A DNA stretch of 64,000 nucleotides from Clostridiaceae bacterium BL-3 (GCA_902809985.1 CADDXC010000001.1:1054001-1118000), one strand, 5' to 3'; counted from the first letter of the stretch, positions 45,186 through 54,664 are shown. Made by a program: numbers and translations. The notes: generated by a model from the sequence alone, not told the origin.

Positions 45186-46658
45186 TTATTTCAAATATTT
45201 CATATCCTTTTCAATGCTGTCAAAATCAACTTCTTCTAATTTTATTGTGGAGGTATGATATTTTTTCTTATACCACAACCACAATCCTGCAAATAGAGGA
45301 AGGCCTATATAAGAGGAAATCACTCCGCTCCAGTCTATTTTATCGGCTCCAAAATAAGTAATTCCCTGCCCTAATATAACTACAATACACAATGCAAGAG
45401 CTATTATTGGTCCCAAAGGGAACAATTTAGCTTTATATTTCAATTTACTGAAATCACGTTTTTGTACCGTATAGGCTTTTCTGAAACGATAGTGGCAAAG
45501 TGCTATTCCAAGCCAGGCCACAAATCCTGCCAGTCCTGAAGCTGCCACAAGCCATACATAAACTGTAGATTCAGCATAAAGTCCCGTGAGAAAACATGCA
45601 GATGCCACTATAGTAGTAAGTATTAATGAATTTACAGGAACTCCTCTTGAATTGACTTTCGCCAACCATGCTGGAGCTTTTTTATCCTTTGCCATAGAAT
45701 ATAACATTCGGGTAGAAGCATACATTCCAGAATTTCCTGCAGATAATACGGAAGTCAATATGATTGCATTCATAAGGGAAGCTGCTCCTGCTACTCCTGC
45801 CCTTTCAAACACCATGGTAAAAGGACTTGTATTCACGCCTGCATTCATGTATGGAATTAAAGCTCCTACTACAAATATAGTACCTATATAAAATAAAAGT
45901 ATTCTCCAAAATATAGTGTTTATTGCTCTTGGTATGTTTTTTTCTGGATCCTCACTTTCTCCTGCTGCTATACCTACAAGTTCTGTACCTTGGAATGAAA
46001 AACCTGCAATTAAAAATACCAAAAATATAGATTTAAATCCACCAACAAATGGAGCTTCTCCTATAGTAAAATTCTTCAGCCCTACAGGTTTTCCGTTAAA
46101 TATGCCCCAGATAGTTGCTATGCCGACTATTAAGAATACAATAACTGTCAATACTTTGATTCCTGCAAACCAGAATTCCGATTCACCATAAGCCCTGGCA
46201 GATAATAGGTTAAGCCCAACAATCAAAGTCAAGAAACATATACTCCATATAATGGCAGGTATATTTGGAAACCAATACTGCATTATAAGAGCTCCCGCTA
46301 CCATTTCTGCTGCTACAGTTATAGCCCAATTATACCAGTAGTTCCAACCCAATGCGAAGCCTAAAGCTGGATCTACGAACTTGGTAGCATAAGTGCCGAA
46401 AGAACCTGAATCAGGCATATATGTGGCCATTTCTCCCAAACTGGTCATTAGGAAATATACCATAACTCCTATACATCCGTAGGCTACTAGTGCTCCTCCG
46501 GGACCAGCTTGTTTAATAGTAGCACCAAGTGCTAAAAATATGCCTGTTCCAATGGCTCCACCCATGGCAATCATATTTAAATGTCTCGCTTTAAGTCCTC
46601 TTTTCAGCTTATAATTACTTTTGTCCTTTAGTTGTTCTACTGCATTTACATTTTGCAT
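45186..46658 (-). CDS. lysP: Lysine-specific amino acid permease (LysP-like, APC family)
   Basis: 490 aa, 12 membrane helices. The amino-acid permease signature is clear: KRGLKARHLNMIAMGGAIGTGIFLALG (in part; about 18-44), SLGEMATYMPDSGSFGTYATKF (about 73-93), IAGFSFQGTELVGIAAGESEDPEKNIPRAI (in part). It resembles LysP/GabP-type permeases; lysine is chosen because the gene lies directly behind a lysine riboswitch. Single-gene unit. Ribosome site AGGAGG-like before the ATG. Confidence 0.92.
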   Translation of the reverse strand: MQNVNAVEQLKDKSNYKLKRGLKARHLNMIAMGGAIGTGIFLALGATIKQAGPGGALVAYGCIGVMVYFLMTSLGEMATYMPDSGSFGTYATKFVDPALGFALGWNYWYNWAITVAAEMVAGALIMQYWFPNIPAIIWSICFLTLIVGLNLLSARAYGESEFWFAGIKVLTVIVFLIVGIATIWGIFNGKPVGLKNFTIGEAPFVGGFKSIFLVFLIAGFSFQGTELVGIAAGESEDPEKNIPRAINTIFWRILLFYIGTIFVVGALIPYMNAGVNTSPFTMVFERAGVAGAASLMNAIILTSVLSAGNSGMYASTRMLYSMAKDKKAPAWLAKVNSRGVPVNSLILTTIVASACFLTGLYAESTVYVWLVAASGLAGFVAWLGIALCHYRFRKAYTVQKRDFSKLKYKAKLFPLGPIIALALCIVVILGQGITYFGADKIDWSGVISSYIGLPLFAGLWLWYKKKYHTSTIKLEEVDFDSIEKDMKYLK

Positions 46659-46721
46659 TTTTTATTCCTCCCTATGGGTTTTAAATTCCCATAAGTGAAT
46701 TAACCAAGATGAGCCTATAAT

Positions 46722-46960
46722 AAAAAATACCTTGAGAGTACACTCAAGGCAATTAAACATAAAAATATTAATTCCGTAATGAATGATAGCTCTCCACAAA
46801 TTAAAATATTGTGACAGTCTTGTACATATTTTATACAAGCCCAGTTGTTCAGCATTAAAGCATTAGCTAAACACTTCGGCGAAATTTCCTTTTAAGTTGT
46901 TTCAATGCGCTTAACTCCGCAACTTTACTCTTAAATTTCGCACCTCTACCCCAGTTATTC
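46722..46960 (-). promoter_or_regulatory. Lysine riboswitch (L-box) with terminator
   Basis: Read on the minus strand the aptamer has the conserved lysine elements in order: GGGGTAGAGGTGCGAA (about 46937-46952), AGAGTA, AAGGAAATTTCGCCGAAG, GCTGAACAACTGGGC, ACTGTCAC and GTGGAGAGCTATC (46784-46796). The expression platform is a terminator CCTTGAG-N6-CTCAAGG (46730-46749) followed by TATTTTTTATT. Lysine binding should terminate transcription before lysP. Confidence 0.96.
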
Positions 46961-46973
46961 ACTTATATTAAAT

Positions 46974-47002
46974 ATTATGAACTAAAAATGAAATTTAGTC
47001 AA
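46974..47002 (-). promoter_or_regulatory. Promoter of the lysine riboswitch / lysP
   Basis: Minus strand TTGACT (46997-47002), 17 bp, CATAAT (46974-46979); start near 46967, just before the aptamer. Confidence 0.7.
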
Positions 47003-47073
47003 TACATTTTAATAATTTTTGTTTTGCAATAAGCTATATTTTTCCTTTTTCCAGTTATTTTACTAAAATTGCA

Positions 47074-47102
47074 TTGAATATATAATCAAATTAATATATT
47101 AT
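47074..47102 (+). promoter_or_regulatory. Rubrerythrin promoter
   Basis: TTGAAT (47074-47079), 17 bp, TATTAT (47097-47102). The surrounding DNA is very AT-rich, so the match is suggestive only. No clear PerR box was found. Confidence 0.5.
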
Positions 47103-47153
47103 ATTATATAGAACAAAATATTAAATTATATTATTTATCAGGAGGTAATTTTT

Positions 47154-47741
47154 ATGGCATCATTAAAAGGTACAAAAACTGCTGAAAATTTAATGAAAGC
47201 TTTTGCAGGAGAATCTCAGGCAAGAAACAGATACACTTATTATGCATCTGCTGCAAAAAAAGAAGGGTATGTTCAAATTTCCAATATATTTTTAGAAACT
47301 GCTGGAAATGAAAGGGAACATGCTAAAAGATTTTTTAAATTCTTAGATGCAGATCTGCATTGCGAAGCTGTGGAAATAAATAATGCGTCTTATCCAGTTG
47401 CATTAGGTGATACTAAGACTATTTTAAAAGCAGCTGCTGCTGGAGAAAATGAAGAATGGTCTAAGTTGTATCCTTCCTTTGCTGATACAGCTGATAAAGA
47501 AGGATTTCATGCTATAGCGACTGTTTTTAGAAAAATAGCAGAGGTTGAAAAGCACCATGAAGAAAGATATCTAGCACTGCTCAAAAATGTAGAAAATGGT
47601 ACTGTATTCAAAAAAGATAAACCATGTAAGTGGATCTGCAGCAACTGTGGATATATTTATGAAGGTACATCTGCTCCTGAGTTCTGCCCTTCATGTGCAC
47701 ATCCTAAAGCATATTTTCAGTTATTTGTAGAAGAATTTTAA
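47154..47741 (+). CDS. rbr: Rubrerythrin
   Basis: 195 aa peroxide-reducing protein. The ferritin-like N-terminal domain supplies the di-iron ligands ([11 protein letters not shown] at about 15-25, [11 protein letters not shown] at about 51-61, and [12 protein letters not shown] / [14 protein letters not shown] around 100-143). The C-terminal rubredoxin domain has [10 protein letters not shown] and CPSCAHPK, four Cys for one iron. It detoxifies peroxide in anaerobes with electrons from rubredoxin or NADH. Ribosome site AGGAGG precedes the ATG. Confidence 0.96.
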   Translation: MASLKGTKTAENLMKAFAGESQARNRYTYYASAAKKEGYVQISNIFLETAGNEREHAKRFFKFLDADLHCEAVEINNASYPVALGDTKTILKAAAAGENEEWSKLYPSFADTADKEGFHAIATVFRKIAEVEKHHEERYLALLKNVENGTVFKKDKPCKWICSNCGYIYEGTSAPEFCPSCAHPKAYFQLFVEEF

Positions 47742-47758
47742 TACTTAATTAATATTAG

Positions 47759-47795
47759 ATATAGGGGAATCACTGCTTAGGTGATTCCCCTATAT
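47759..47795. terminator. Bidirectional terminator between rubrerythrin and MutS-like gene
   Basis: 15-bp perfect stem (47759-47773 with 47781-47795, ATATAGGGGAATCAC) just after the rubrerythrin stop and overlapping the 3' end of the convergent gene. Confidence 0.75.
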
Positions 47796-49596
47796 CTATA
47801 CCTGCCATTTTCATTAAATAAAGTGCATTTCTAGTAGTTGAAACTCCAGTTCTGAGTTTGTAATCAAATTTGATTTTTCCATCTTCATAATATTCCTTAA
47901 AATGATAGTTTTTTATTTTACCGCCACTTTCCTCTTCCATTTCAGCTAATTCTAAATCATGTGTCGATACCATTCCACAGGTCTTTCCATTCTCTAAATT
48001 TTTTATCAAAATTTTGGCTCCTAAATGCCTATCAATGGAATTAGTTCCCTTGAATATTTCATCCAAAAGGAAAAATACCTGTTCACCTCTGCCGCAGGCC
48101 TCTACAATCCCTTTTATTCTGAGTATTTCTCCATAAAAAGAAGATATATTTTCTTCTAAATTATCACTTATTCTCATACAAGTGTAAATGTTCATTATAG
48201 AACAGCTAAATTTTTTTGCACGAACTGGGGCCCCTGCATATGCCAATGCTAAATTTACACCTGCAGTTCTCAGGAGCGTGCTCTTCCCTGACATATTTGA
48301 CCCTGTAATCAACACTATATTAGAAGGCTTTTTTAAAGTCAAATCATTACACACAGCTCTGTCTCCAAGAAGAGGATGTGCCATGGATTTTGCATTAAAC
48401 ACAAGCGGGGTATCTAAAATTTCAGGAATTGTCCAATACGGATGCTCAAAAGCTATGAGAGCAAGACTGTTCAGCATTTCAAATTGACTTACTGCTTCAA
48501 TCCAATTATAAATTGACCTGCCATTTTTTACTCTCCATTTTTCAAAGGCAAATGTGCATTGATAATCCCATAATAAAAAAATGTTTATCAAGATGTATAA
48601 AATATTTTTTCTCTGGGATACGTTCTCTGAAATCTTATTTAAATTCCGCAATTCTCTTCCAGCATCAATTGATGTTTCCCCTTTTTTATAAAGTATTTCT
48701 TTTAAAGAATTTAAATATGTGCACTGGAATTTTTCTCTGGATATCATATATATAACTTTATCGTATACCATTATACTATTTTTAATCTCAGATACGCCAT
48801 CTAAAATATTAAATCTGTTTTTCATTCCAGGTATAAGCAAAGTTATCTGTATTATAACTGCGGTATAACCTACATAATTTCCAAATAGATGGAATACAAA
48901 ACTCATAATCAAGAGCGCTATAGTTATAACAGGCAATGTCTTAAACAAAATTATCATATATCTTTTTTCATAAAATGGATTTTCCGTTTCCAATATTTTC
49001 TCTATTTTTAAAATATTTTTTCCACCATTTTCTATAAAAGAAGCTTCTGCTTCAAAATGCTGTCTCCATTTTAACTTGTGCTTTAATTCCATCACTGCTT
49101 TCTGCCTGCTTATTATATCCTGTTTACTTCCAATATTTCCTGATAGAACATCCTTTAGTTTTTTTTCTCCAAAATAGGTTTTACAGCAGTTCATCCATTG
49201 AAACAGTGAACCTTCTCCAAATAAATCCAGATCTTCTGAATAACTGTGATTTTTGTCTTTAAACTCCTGACCTGTTTTGCTGAACTTATTCCAATTCCCC
49301 TCAACTCTATTTAAAGAATTGTCATTTATTCTCCATAACTTTTCTGTGAAGTTCACATTTTCTTTTAATTTACAATGAATTTTTATGACAAATATAAATA
49401 GTATAAGAAAAGCCAGTAAGAAACTAAAACTCATATAATAAAATTTTTTTGCATAAAAAAATATAGAGCAGAACATTCCCGATAGGAATATTGCAAACCT
49501 CAATTTGCTTATGTATAAGGCGTTATTTTTCTGCCTTCTTATAAGTTTATAATAATGTTCTTTTCTTCTGGAATAAATTTTTTGTATGCAGTTCAA
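47770..49596 (-). CDS. Membrane-anchored MutS-like ATPase
   Basis: 608 aa. The C-terminal half is a MutS-type ABC ATPase: Walker A ITGSNMSGKSTLLRTAG (about 428-444), FSCSIMNIYTCMRISDNLEENISSFYGE (in part), Walker B VFFLLDEIFKGTNSIDR (about 503-519) and the STHDLELAEME switch (about 543). No mismatch-binding domain (domain I) is present. The N-terminal half has two pairs of hydrophobic helices (about 31-75 and 215-258), so the protein is probably anchored in the membrane. This is the 'DNA mismatch repair protein MutS'-annotated family of Firmicutes whose role is not known. The start is TTG 49596 after AGAGG. Confidence 0.82.
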   Translation of the reverse strand: MNCIQKIYSRRKEHYYKLIRRQKNNALYISKLRFAIFLSGMFCSIFFYAKKFYYMSFSFLLAFLILFIFVIKIHCKLKENVNFTEKLWRINDNSLNRVEGNWNKFSKTGQEFKDKNHSYSEDLDLFGEGSLFQWMNCCKTYFGEKKLKDVLSGNIGSKQDIISRQKAVMELKHKLKWRQHFEAEASFIENGGKNILKIEKILETENPFYEKRYMIILFKTLPVITIALLIMSFVFHLFGNYVGYTAVIIQITLLIPGMKNRFNILDGVSEIKNSIMVYDKVIYMISREKFQCTYLNSLKEILYKKGETSIDAGRELRNLNKISENVSQRKNILYILINIFLLWDYQCTFAFEKWRVKNGRSIYNWIEAVSQFEMLNSLALIAFEHPYWTIPEILDTPLVFNAKSMAHPLLGDRAVCNDLTLKKPSNIVLITGSNMSGKSTLLRTAGVNLALAYAGAPVRAKKFSCSIMNIYTCMRISDNLEENISSFYGEILRIKGIVEACGRGEQVFFLLDEIFKGTNSIDRHLGAKILIKNLENGKTCGMVSTHDLELAEMEEESGGKIKNYHFKEYYEDGKIKFDYKLRTGVSTTRNALYLMKMAGIDIGESPKQ

Positions 49597-49600
49597 ACCA

Positions 49601-50038
49601 TTACCTCTCTTTCTTTTTTACAGTTCCATTTAGCTTCAAACTTTCAAAATAATCTTTAATCTTCAAATCCATACCTATTATATGATTTGTTATCCAGTTA
49701 TATACAAAATCCAGCAGCTTTAACACTGCCTCCTGTTGATTTTCATCAATTTCTTCTAAATCCACATTTTGAATTTTTTCAATAAATTTATCATGTACTT
49801 TTTTCTGTTCTCTATATCCTGGATACTCATACATGTCCATTATTTTTTCTTCATCTTCAAAATGATAAACTGTATATTCTTTCAGATCATCAATCGAATT
49901 TAATATTTCATCAAAATAATCCACACGATTTTTATTCGTGGCTAGTTCATAGATGGAATTTCCTATTTCAAATAACTTTTTATGCTCATCATCTATTCTT
50001 TTAATCCCACAACTGTACTCATCTTTCCAATCAAACAT
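49601..50038 (-). CDS. Bacteriohemerythrin
   Basis: 145 aa four-helix oxygen-binding protein. The di-iron ligands are all visible: IDDEHKKLF (His 19), YHFEDEEKIM (His about 58, Glu about 62), REQKKVHDKF (His about 81) and NHIIGMDLKI (His about 118, Asp about 123). Likely stores or senses oxygen, or shuttles it to defence enzymes. It is four bp upstream of the MutS-like gene, so the two are probably co-transcribed. Confidence 0.93.
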   Translation of the reverse strand: MFDWKDEYSCGIKRIDDEHKKLFEIGNSIYELATNKNRVDYFDEILNSIDDLKEYTVYHFEDEEKIMDMYEYPGYREQKKVHDKFIEKIQNVDLEEIDENQQEAVLKLLDFVYNWITNHIIGMDLKIKDYFESLKLNGTVKKKER

Positions 50039-50207
50039 CTACAAGTTTGCCCCCTTTAAAAATTAACACCTTATATGGTTTGTCCTAAAAATATATTTGA
50101 AAATTAATATATTCCTTACATTGTAATTATAGCAAACTTTAAAATCGCAGACCATAGGATACCTATAACATTTCCAATTTAGTGCAGATTATTTTTTGAA
50201 ATTTAAT

Positions 50208-50232
50208 AGCTGCTGGTAAATTACCAGCAGCT
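50208..50232 (-). terminator. Terminator after the holin-like gene
   Basis: 12-bp perfect stem (50208-50219 with 50221-50232, AGCTGCTGGTAA), 15 bp past the stop on the minus strand. Confidence 0.6.
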
Positions 50233-50247
50233 TACTGAGTCACTTTA

Positions 50248-50628
50248 TTACATAACTCTTCCTGGAATTACAGCATCTAATATTCCGATAACTACTGCGG
50301 CCAAAATAGCCCCTAATATAGATACTCTCATGTTCGGAACCAAAAACTGAGTTATATAGAGGATTATAGCTGCAATTACAAATCCCTTTAATCCTTTTCC
50401 AAAAGGAGATGCATCCACTCTCATAAATCTTTCTACTAAATAATCTATTATACTTATTACAACTGCCGCCCCTAAATAAGACCATAATCCTACTATTCTA
50501 AAACCAGGTGTCAAAAAAGATGTTATTGCAAGCACGATTAATGTTAAGATAAATCTTAATATATAACTGCCCACAGTAGATTTTGAATTTTCCGGTTCTC
50601 TCTTTGTATCGTCAGCCATAGAAGTCAC
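50248..50628 (-). CDS. Phage-holin-4-family (YvlD-like) membrane protein
   Basis: 126 aa with four membrane helices in 24-122 and a short charged N-terminus (MADDTKREPENSKS). Patterns such as RFILTLIVLAITSFLTPGF, SPFGKGLKGFVIAAIILY and VVIGILDAVIPGRVM match the Mycobacterium-phage-holin/YvlD group. Despite the family name no phage gene is nearby; cellular members are membrane proteins of unclear role. ATG at 50628 could start three codons later at the internal ATG. Confidence 0.8.
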   Translation of the reverse strand: MTSMADDTKREPENSKSTVGSYILRFILTLIVLAITSFLTPGFRIVGLWSYLGAAVVISIIDYLVERFMRVDASPFGKGLKGFVIAAIILYITQFLVPNMRVSILGAILAAVVIGILDAVIPGRVM

Positions 50629-50713
50629 TCCTTTTCAATAAAATATTATCTGTGCAAATATAGTTTTACCCAATATCTAAAAAATATTTAAAAATAATAA
50701 ATTTTTTAATTAT

Positions 50714-50752
50714 AGGGGGCTGCTGCATAATTTAACTATGCAGCAGCCCCCT
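50714..50752 (-). terminator. Terminator after the SASP gene
   Basis: 16-bp perfect GC-rich stem (50714-50729 with 50737-50752, AGGGGGCTGCTGCATA) 20 bp past the SASP stop. The stem is very strong although the U-run is short. Confidence 0.75.
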
Positions 50753-50772
50753 AACTTATTTTATATTATTTT

Positions 50773-50973
50773 TTATTTTAAGCCCTGTTCATAAGCTTCA
50801 ATCATCTTTTTAACCATATTTCCACCTACTGAGCCTGCTTCTCTTGATGTAAGATCTCCATTATATCCTTCTTTTAAGTTTACTCCAACTTCTCTAGCTG
50901 ATTCCATTTTGAACCTATTTAAGGCATCTTTAGCTTGTGGAACTAGGACTCTATTTCCTCTGTTACTTGCCAT
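50773..50973 (-). CDS. Alpha/beta-type small acid-soluble spore protein
   Basis: 66 aa. Both conserved blocks are present: ALNRFKMESAREVGVNL (about 17-33, containing the Gpr cleavage region) and GDLTSREAGSVGGNMVKKMI (about 39-58). These proteins coat and protect DNA in the dormant spore and supply amino acids on germination. A strong ribosome site (GGAGGAGG) precedes the ATG. A forespore promoter must lie in the 51000-51060 region but was not securely identified. Confidence 0.95.
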   Translation of the reverse strand: MASNRGNRVLVPQAKDALNRFKMESAREVGVNLKEGYNGDLTSREAGSVGGNMVKKMIEAYEQGLK

Positions 50974-51211
50974 GATTGATTTCCTCCTCCTATATATTAT
51001 TATTTTGTATTACATCTATAAGTTTGCTCCATATAAAAATTATTACTCTATAAAATTGCATGAAATTGAGATATGATATGACATAGATAGAAATTTTTAT
51101 ATATAAAAGTTTATTTTAGCATAACTTTTAAATTTTAATCTACAATTAAAATTTATTTAGCGTATAATATAATATTAAGGTTTAGATAAACTAAAAGGGT
51201 AGGTGATATTG

Positions 51212-52063
51212 TTGTATAAAAGAGGAGATTTCCATTTACACACCACTGCATCTGACGGAAGATTATCTCCCAGTGAGCTTGTAAAAATGGCCGGCAGAAG
51301 GGGTATGGATATAATCGCCATAACAGATCATGATACAGTATCCGGTATAGATGAAGCCTTAGATGCTGGTAGAAAAATAAAACTCAAAGTTATTCCAGGA
51401 ATAGAACTGTCTACTTTATGTTATGGAAAAAGTGTTCATATATTAGGATATTTTAAAGCAATTTCAAATATATCTCCTGAATTTAAAAATTTTTTACAGG
51501 AAATGAGTGAATATAGAAAAAAGAGAGCAAAAAAAATAGTAGATAATCTATATAAATTTTTTAATATAAAACTAGATTATCAAAGCATACTTGAAAATGC
51601 TCACAATATTGTTACAAGACCTCATATTGCACAGGCCATAATAGATTCTGGATATAATTATAGTTTTAAGGATATATTTACGAATTTTATAGGCGATTCC
51701 TGTCCCGCATATGTCCCCACTAAGAAGCTTTCCACTGAAGATGGTGTGAAACTGCTTAAATCTTTAAATTCCGTGGTTGTTTTAGCACATCCAGTTCTCA
51801 TAAAAGATGTCAATATGGAAACCCTACTTAAGCTTCCCTTTGACGGTATAGAGGCAATTTACTCCATGAATGCACCAAAAGATACAGAAAAGTTTATAAA
51901 ATATGCTGAAAAATATAATAAAATAATAACTGCAGGTTCAGATTTCCACGGTTTACCAAGAAAAGACAGAGACGATCCCGAGCACTCTCATAGTATAGGT
52001 GAAGTTTATTTAGAGGAAAAAGATATAGAAATATTTTTAAATAAACTAAACACCTTAAATTAA
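51212..52063 (+). CDS. PHP-domain phosphoesterase (3',5'-nucleoside bisphosphate phosphatase/TrpH type)
   Basis: 283 aa. Metal ligands of the PHP fold are visible: DFHLHTTASDG (4-14), ITDHDTVSGIDEAL (about 37-50), IPGIELST, TRPHIAQAII, VVLAHPVL and AGSDFHG (about 249). Family members remove a phosphate from 3',5'-bisphosphonucleosides such as pAp or short RNA ends. The start is uncertain among GTG 51203, TTG 51209 and TTG 51212; the last has the best spacing after AGGTGA. Confidence 0.87.
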   Translation: MYKRGDFHLHTTASDGRLSPSELVKMAGRRGMDIIAITDHDTVSGIDEALDAGRKIKLKVIPGIELSTLCYGKSVHILGYFKAISNISPEFKNFLQEMSEYRKKRAKKIVDNLYKFFNIKLDYQSILENAHNIVTRPHIAQAIIDSGYNYSFKDIFTNFIGDSCPAYVPTKKLSTEDGVKLLKSLNSVVVLAHPVLIKDVNMETLLKLPFDGIEAIYSMNAPKDTEKFIKYAEKYNKIITAGSDFHGLPRKDRDDPEHSHSIGEVYLEEKDIEIFLNKLNTLN

Positions 52064-52115
52064 AATAATCCATGTAATTACATCTGCAATTACACGAATT
52101 ATTTTTTAATTTATA

Positions 52116-53516
52116 TTATATTTCATTCAAAAAGACCGTATATCCCTTTACAGCTTCGTATATGTCTGCCTTGCTTGCTACCTCCCAAGGGGCATGCATA
52201 TTATGAAGTGCTATGCCGCAGTCTATTACCTGCATATTGTATTCTGCCAGTATATATGCTATTGTTCCACCGCCTCCTTGATCCACTTTTCCAAGTTCTG
52301 CAGTTTGCCAGTACACATTATTTTTTTCCATTATATTTCTTATTTCAGCTATATATTCAGGATTTGCATCATTGCATCCCGATTTTCCCCTGGCTCCAGT
52401 ATATTTATTAAAGACTATCCCTTTCCCAAGATAAGCCGAGTTGTTTTTATCCATGACAGAAGGATAATTTGGATCAAAAGCTGCACTTACATCTGAAGAT
52501 AGCATTTTTGAATTGGTTAGAGCCCTTCTTACTTTTAAATCGCTGTACTTTCCGCAGAGATCTATGATTTCTGCCACCGTATTTTCAAAAAATCTAGACT
52601 GCATTCCTGTAGCTCCAACGCTTCCAATTTCCTCTTTATCAACTAAAAGAGTTACACAGGTTTTTTCAGGATTTTCTATTTTCATCATTGCCTCAAAGGA
52701 GGTATATGCACATATTCTATCATCGTGTCCATAAGCCATAACCATGCTTCTATCCAGTCCAAAATCCCTTGCAGCTCCTGCAGGAACTACCTCAAGTTCC
52801 GCGGATACAAAATCCTCTTCTTCAATATTGTATTTTTCATTCAACAACTTCAGTATGTTCTGTTTTACTCTGTTTTTGGCATCTTTATCCTTAATTGGAA
52901 TACTTCCCACCAGTAAATTTAAATCTTCCCCTTCAACTACTTTATCTCCTTTTTTGTCCATTTGTTCTCTGGCAAGATGTATTAACAAATCGGATACGCC
53001 AAATACGGGATCAGTCTCTTTTTCCCCCAGTACTAAGTTGACCTTAGTGCCATCCTTTTTTACGACAACCCCATGAATGGCCAACGGAAGTGTAACCCAC
53101 TGATACTTCTTTATTCCACCATAATAATGAGTGTCAAATAAAGCTAAATCCGTATCCTCGTAAAGCGGATTCTGCTTTAGATCAAGTCTTGGAGAATCTA
53201 CATGTGCTCCAAGTATCCTCATGCCCTCCTCTATGTTTTTTTTCCCAATTACAAAGAGTGCCAGAGTCTTTCCTTTATTATTGGCATAAACTTTATCTCC
53301 TGGTTCCAGTGAAGCTTTTTTACCTCTTATATCTTCTATATTTTTATAGCCACTTTTTTCAGCTATTGACACAAATTCCGCTATGCATTCTCTTTCGGTT
53401 TTACATTTGGACATAAAATTCTTATACTCATCTGATAATTTAAAAAGTGATTCAAAATCCTTTTTTGAATATTTATCCCAGGCATATTTATATTTTTTAG
53501 TTAAATCCTTTGACAC
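52116..53516 (-). CDS. M18-family aminopeptidase
   Basis: 466 aa zinc metallopeptidase of the M18 (aspartyl aminopeptidase / ApeA) family. GAHVDSPRLDLKQNP (about 97-111) holds the first zinc ligands, DKEEIGSVGATGMQSRF (about 293-309) the catalytic Glu pair, and IDCGIALHNMHAPWEVASKAD (about 430-450) the last His. It releases N-terminal residues from peptides in the cytoplasm. The start is GTG 53516 with AGGAGAG eight bases before. Confidence 0.93.
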   Translation of the reverse strand: MSKDLTKKYKYAWDKYSKKDFESLFKLSDEYKNFMSKCKTERECIAEFVSIAEKSGYKNIEDIRGKKASLEPGDKVYANNKGKTLALFVIGKKNIEEGMRILGAHVDSPRLDLKQNPLYEDTDLALFDTHYYGGIKKYQWVTLPLAIHGVVVKKDGTKVNLVLGEKETDPVFGVSDLLIHLAREQMDKKGDKVVEGEDLNLLVGSIPIKDKDAKNRVKQNILKLLNEKYNIEEEDFVSAELEVVPAGAARDFGLDRSMVMAYGHDDRICAYTSFEAMMKIENPEKTCVTLLVDKEEIGSVGATGMQSRFFENTVAEIIDLCGKYSDLKVRRALTNSKMLSSDVSAAFDPNYPSVMDKNNSAYLGKGIVFNKYTGARGKSGCNDANPEYIAEIRNIMEKNNVYWQTAELGKVDQGGGGTIAYILAEYNMQVIDCGIALHNMHAPWEVASKADIYEAVKGYTVFLNEI

Positions 53517-53588
53517 TATAATCTCTCCTATCTGTATTTATTTAGGATAAAAAACAAATTTTAATATTCATTATCAATCCTGTTTATT

Positions 53589-54527
53589 TTAAAGCCATCT
53601 TTTCCTTTTGAATATGCATATGAGGATTATGGCTATAAAAGTCATCATTATAATTACATAATGGCATCCATTTTCCACTTCCATAAAAGGTACTCCCTTT
53701 AAATTAGTACCATAAATACTGCTTATGAGGTTCAAAGGTAAAAATATAGTAGCTATAACAGTAAAAATTTTCATGAGTTCATTTGTTTTATTTGCTATCT
53801 CTGATTCAAAAGCTTCCCTTACCAGTGCCAAATCCTGGACCAGGCTTTCAAGGGAAATCATAAGCTTTTCTATTTTTTTACTTAAGCCTATAAAATATTT
53901 TATACTTTCTTTTTCAATAACAAGGTTGTCATTTATAGTTAAGCTGTCTCCTATATAAATCAGGGGACTTAAATACTTTCTTATTTTATAAACCTGTCTT
54001 CTTAAAGTTATCAAATTGTCTATCTGATCCTGCCTCGGGTTTTTCAAAATATTTATTTCGATTTTATCTGCCTCTACTTCTAGTTCGGATATTATATCAT
54101 AATTTTTCATAACTATTCTGTCTAAAATGCAGTAAAGAAGTATACACACCCGGGGATTGTCTTTTAGCACAAAACAATTCTTCCAGCTATTTATGTCTTT
54201 TATTAAATTCTCCAGTATATCGATTTTGTCTTTGTATACAGTTATTATATAATTTCTACTTAGAAAAACATTCAACTCCCTGGATACCACTATTCTCTCT
54301 ATATAATTGAGTACATTAAATATTATAAAAATATATCCGTTAAAAAAACTTATTTTTGATGCCTGGGAAAAACTTCTACACTCATCTACAGTTTCCTCAT
54401 CCACGGATATGAAATCATTTAATTTTTCAACCTCATCTACATGCAGAAGTATCCAATAATGACCGTTTACAAAATCAAATGATTCAGTAATCTCTTGAAA
54501 ACCATTATCTATATCCAGTACCTTCAT
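53589..54527 (-). CDS. CorA-family divalent metal channel with altered GMN motif
   Basis: 312 aa; soluble N-terminal funnel (1-250) and two C-terminal membrane helices (about 255-275 and 288-307) ending with a basic cluster (CIFKRKRWL), as in CorA. The signature normally YGMNF after the first helix reads SIYGTNLKGVPF here, so Thr replaces Met of GMN, while the selectivity Gly and Asn remain. Such variants occur in distant CorA/ZntB-like groups with changed ion preference. Mg2+, Ni2+, Co2+ or Zn2+ cannot be told apart. Alone between its neighbours. Confidence 0.88.
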   Translation of the reverse strand: MKVLDIDNGFQEITESFDFVNGHYWILLHVDEVEKLNDFISVDEETVDECRSFSQASKISFFNGYIFIIFNVLNYIERIVVSRELNVFLSRNYIITVYKDKIDILENLIKDINSWKNCFVLKDNPRVCILLYCILDRIVMKNYDIISELEVEADKIEINILKNPRQDQIDNLITLRRQVYKIRKYLSPLIYIGDSLTINDNLVIEKESIKYFIGLSKKIEKLMISLESLVQDLALVREAFESEIANKTNELMKIFTVIATIFLPLNLISSIYGTNLKGVPFMEVENGCHYVIIMMTFIAIILICIFKRKRWL

Positions 54528-54664
54528 AAAAAAACACCACCAATAAAAACTAACTATAATTTACATGTAAATAGTTTCATCTTATATTAGTGTGTTAATT
54601 TAATCAGAAAATAATTCACTGCCCTTTCAAACAAATTGATTCACAGGCAAATTTAAAATAAAAT

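Noticed and set aside
50248-50628. Prophage holin
   Set aside because: The family name suggests phage, but there is no other phage gene, attachment site or lysis gene nearby; YvlD-like cellular proteins belong to the same family.
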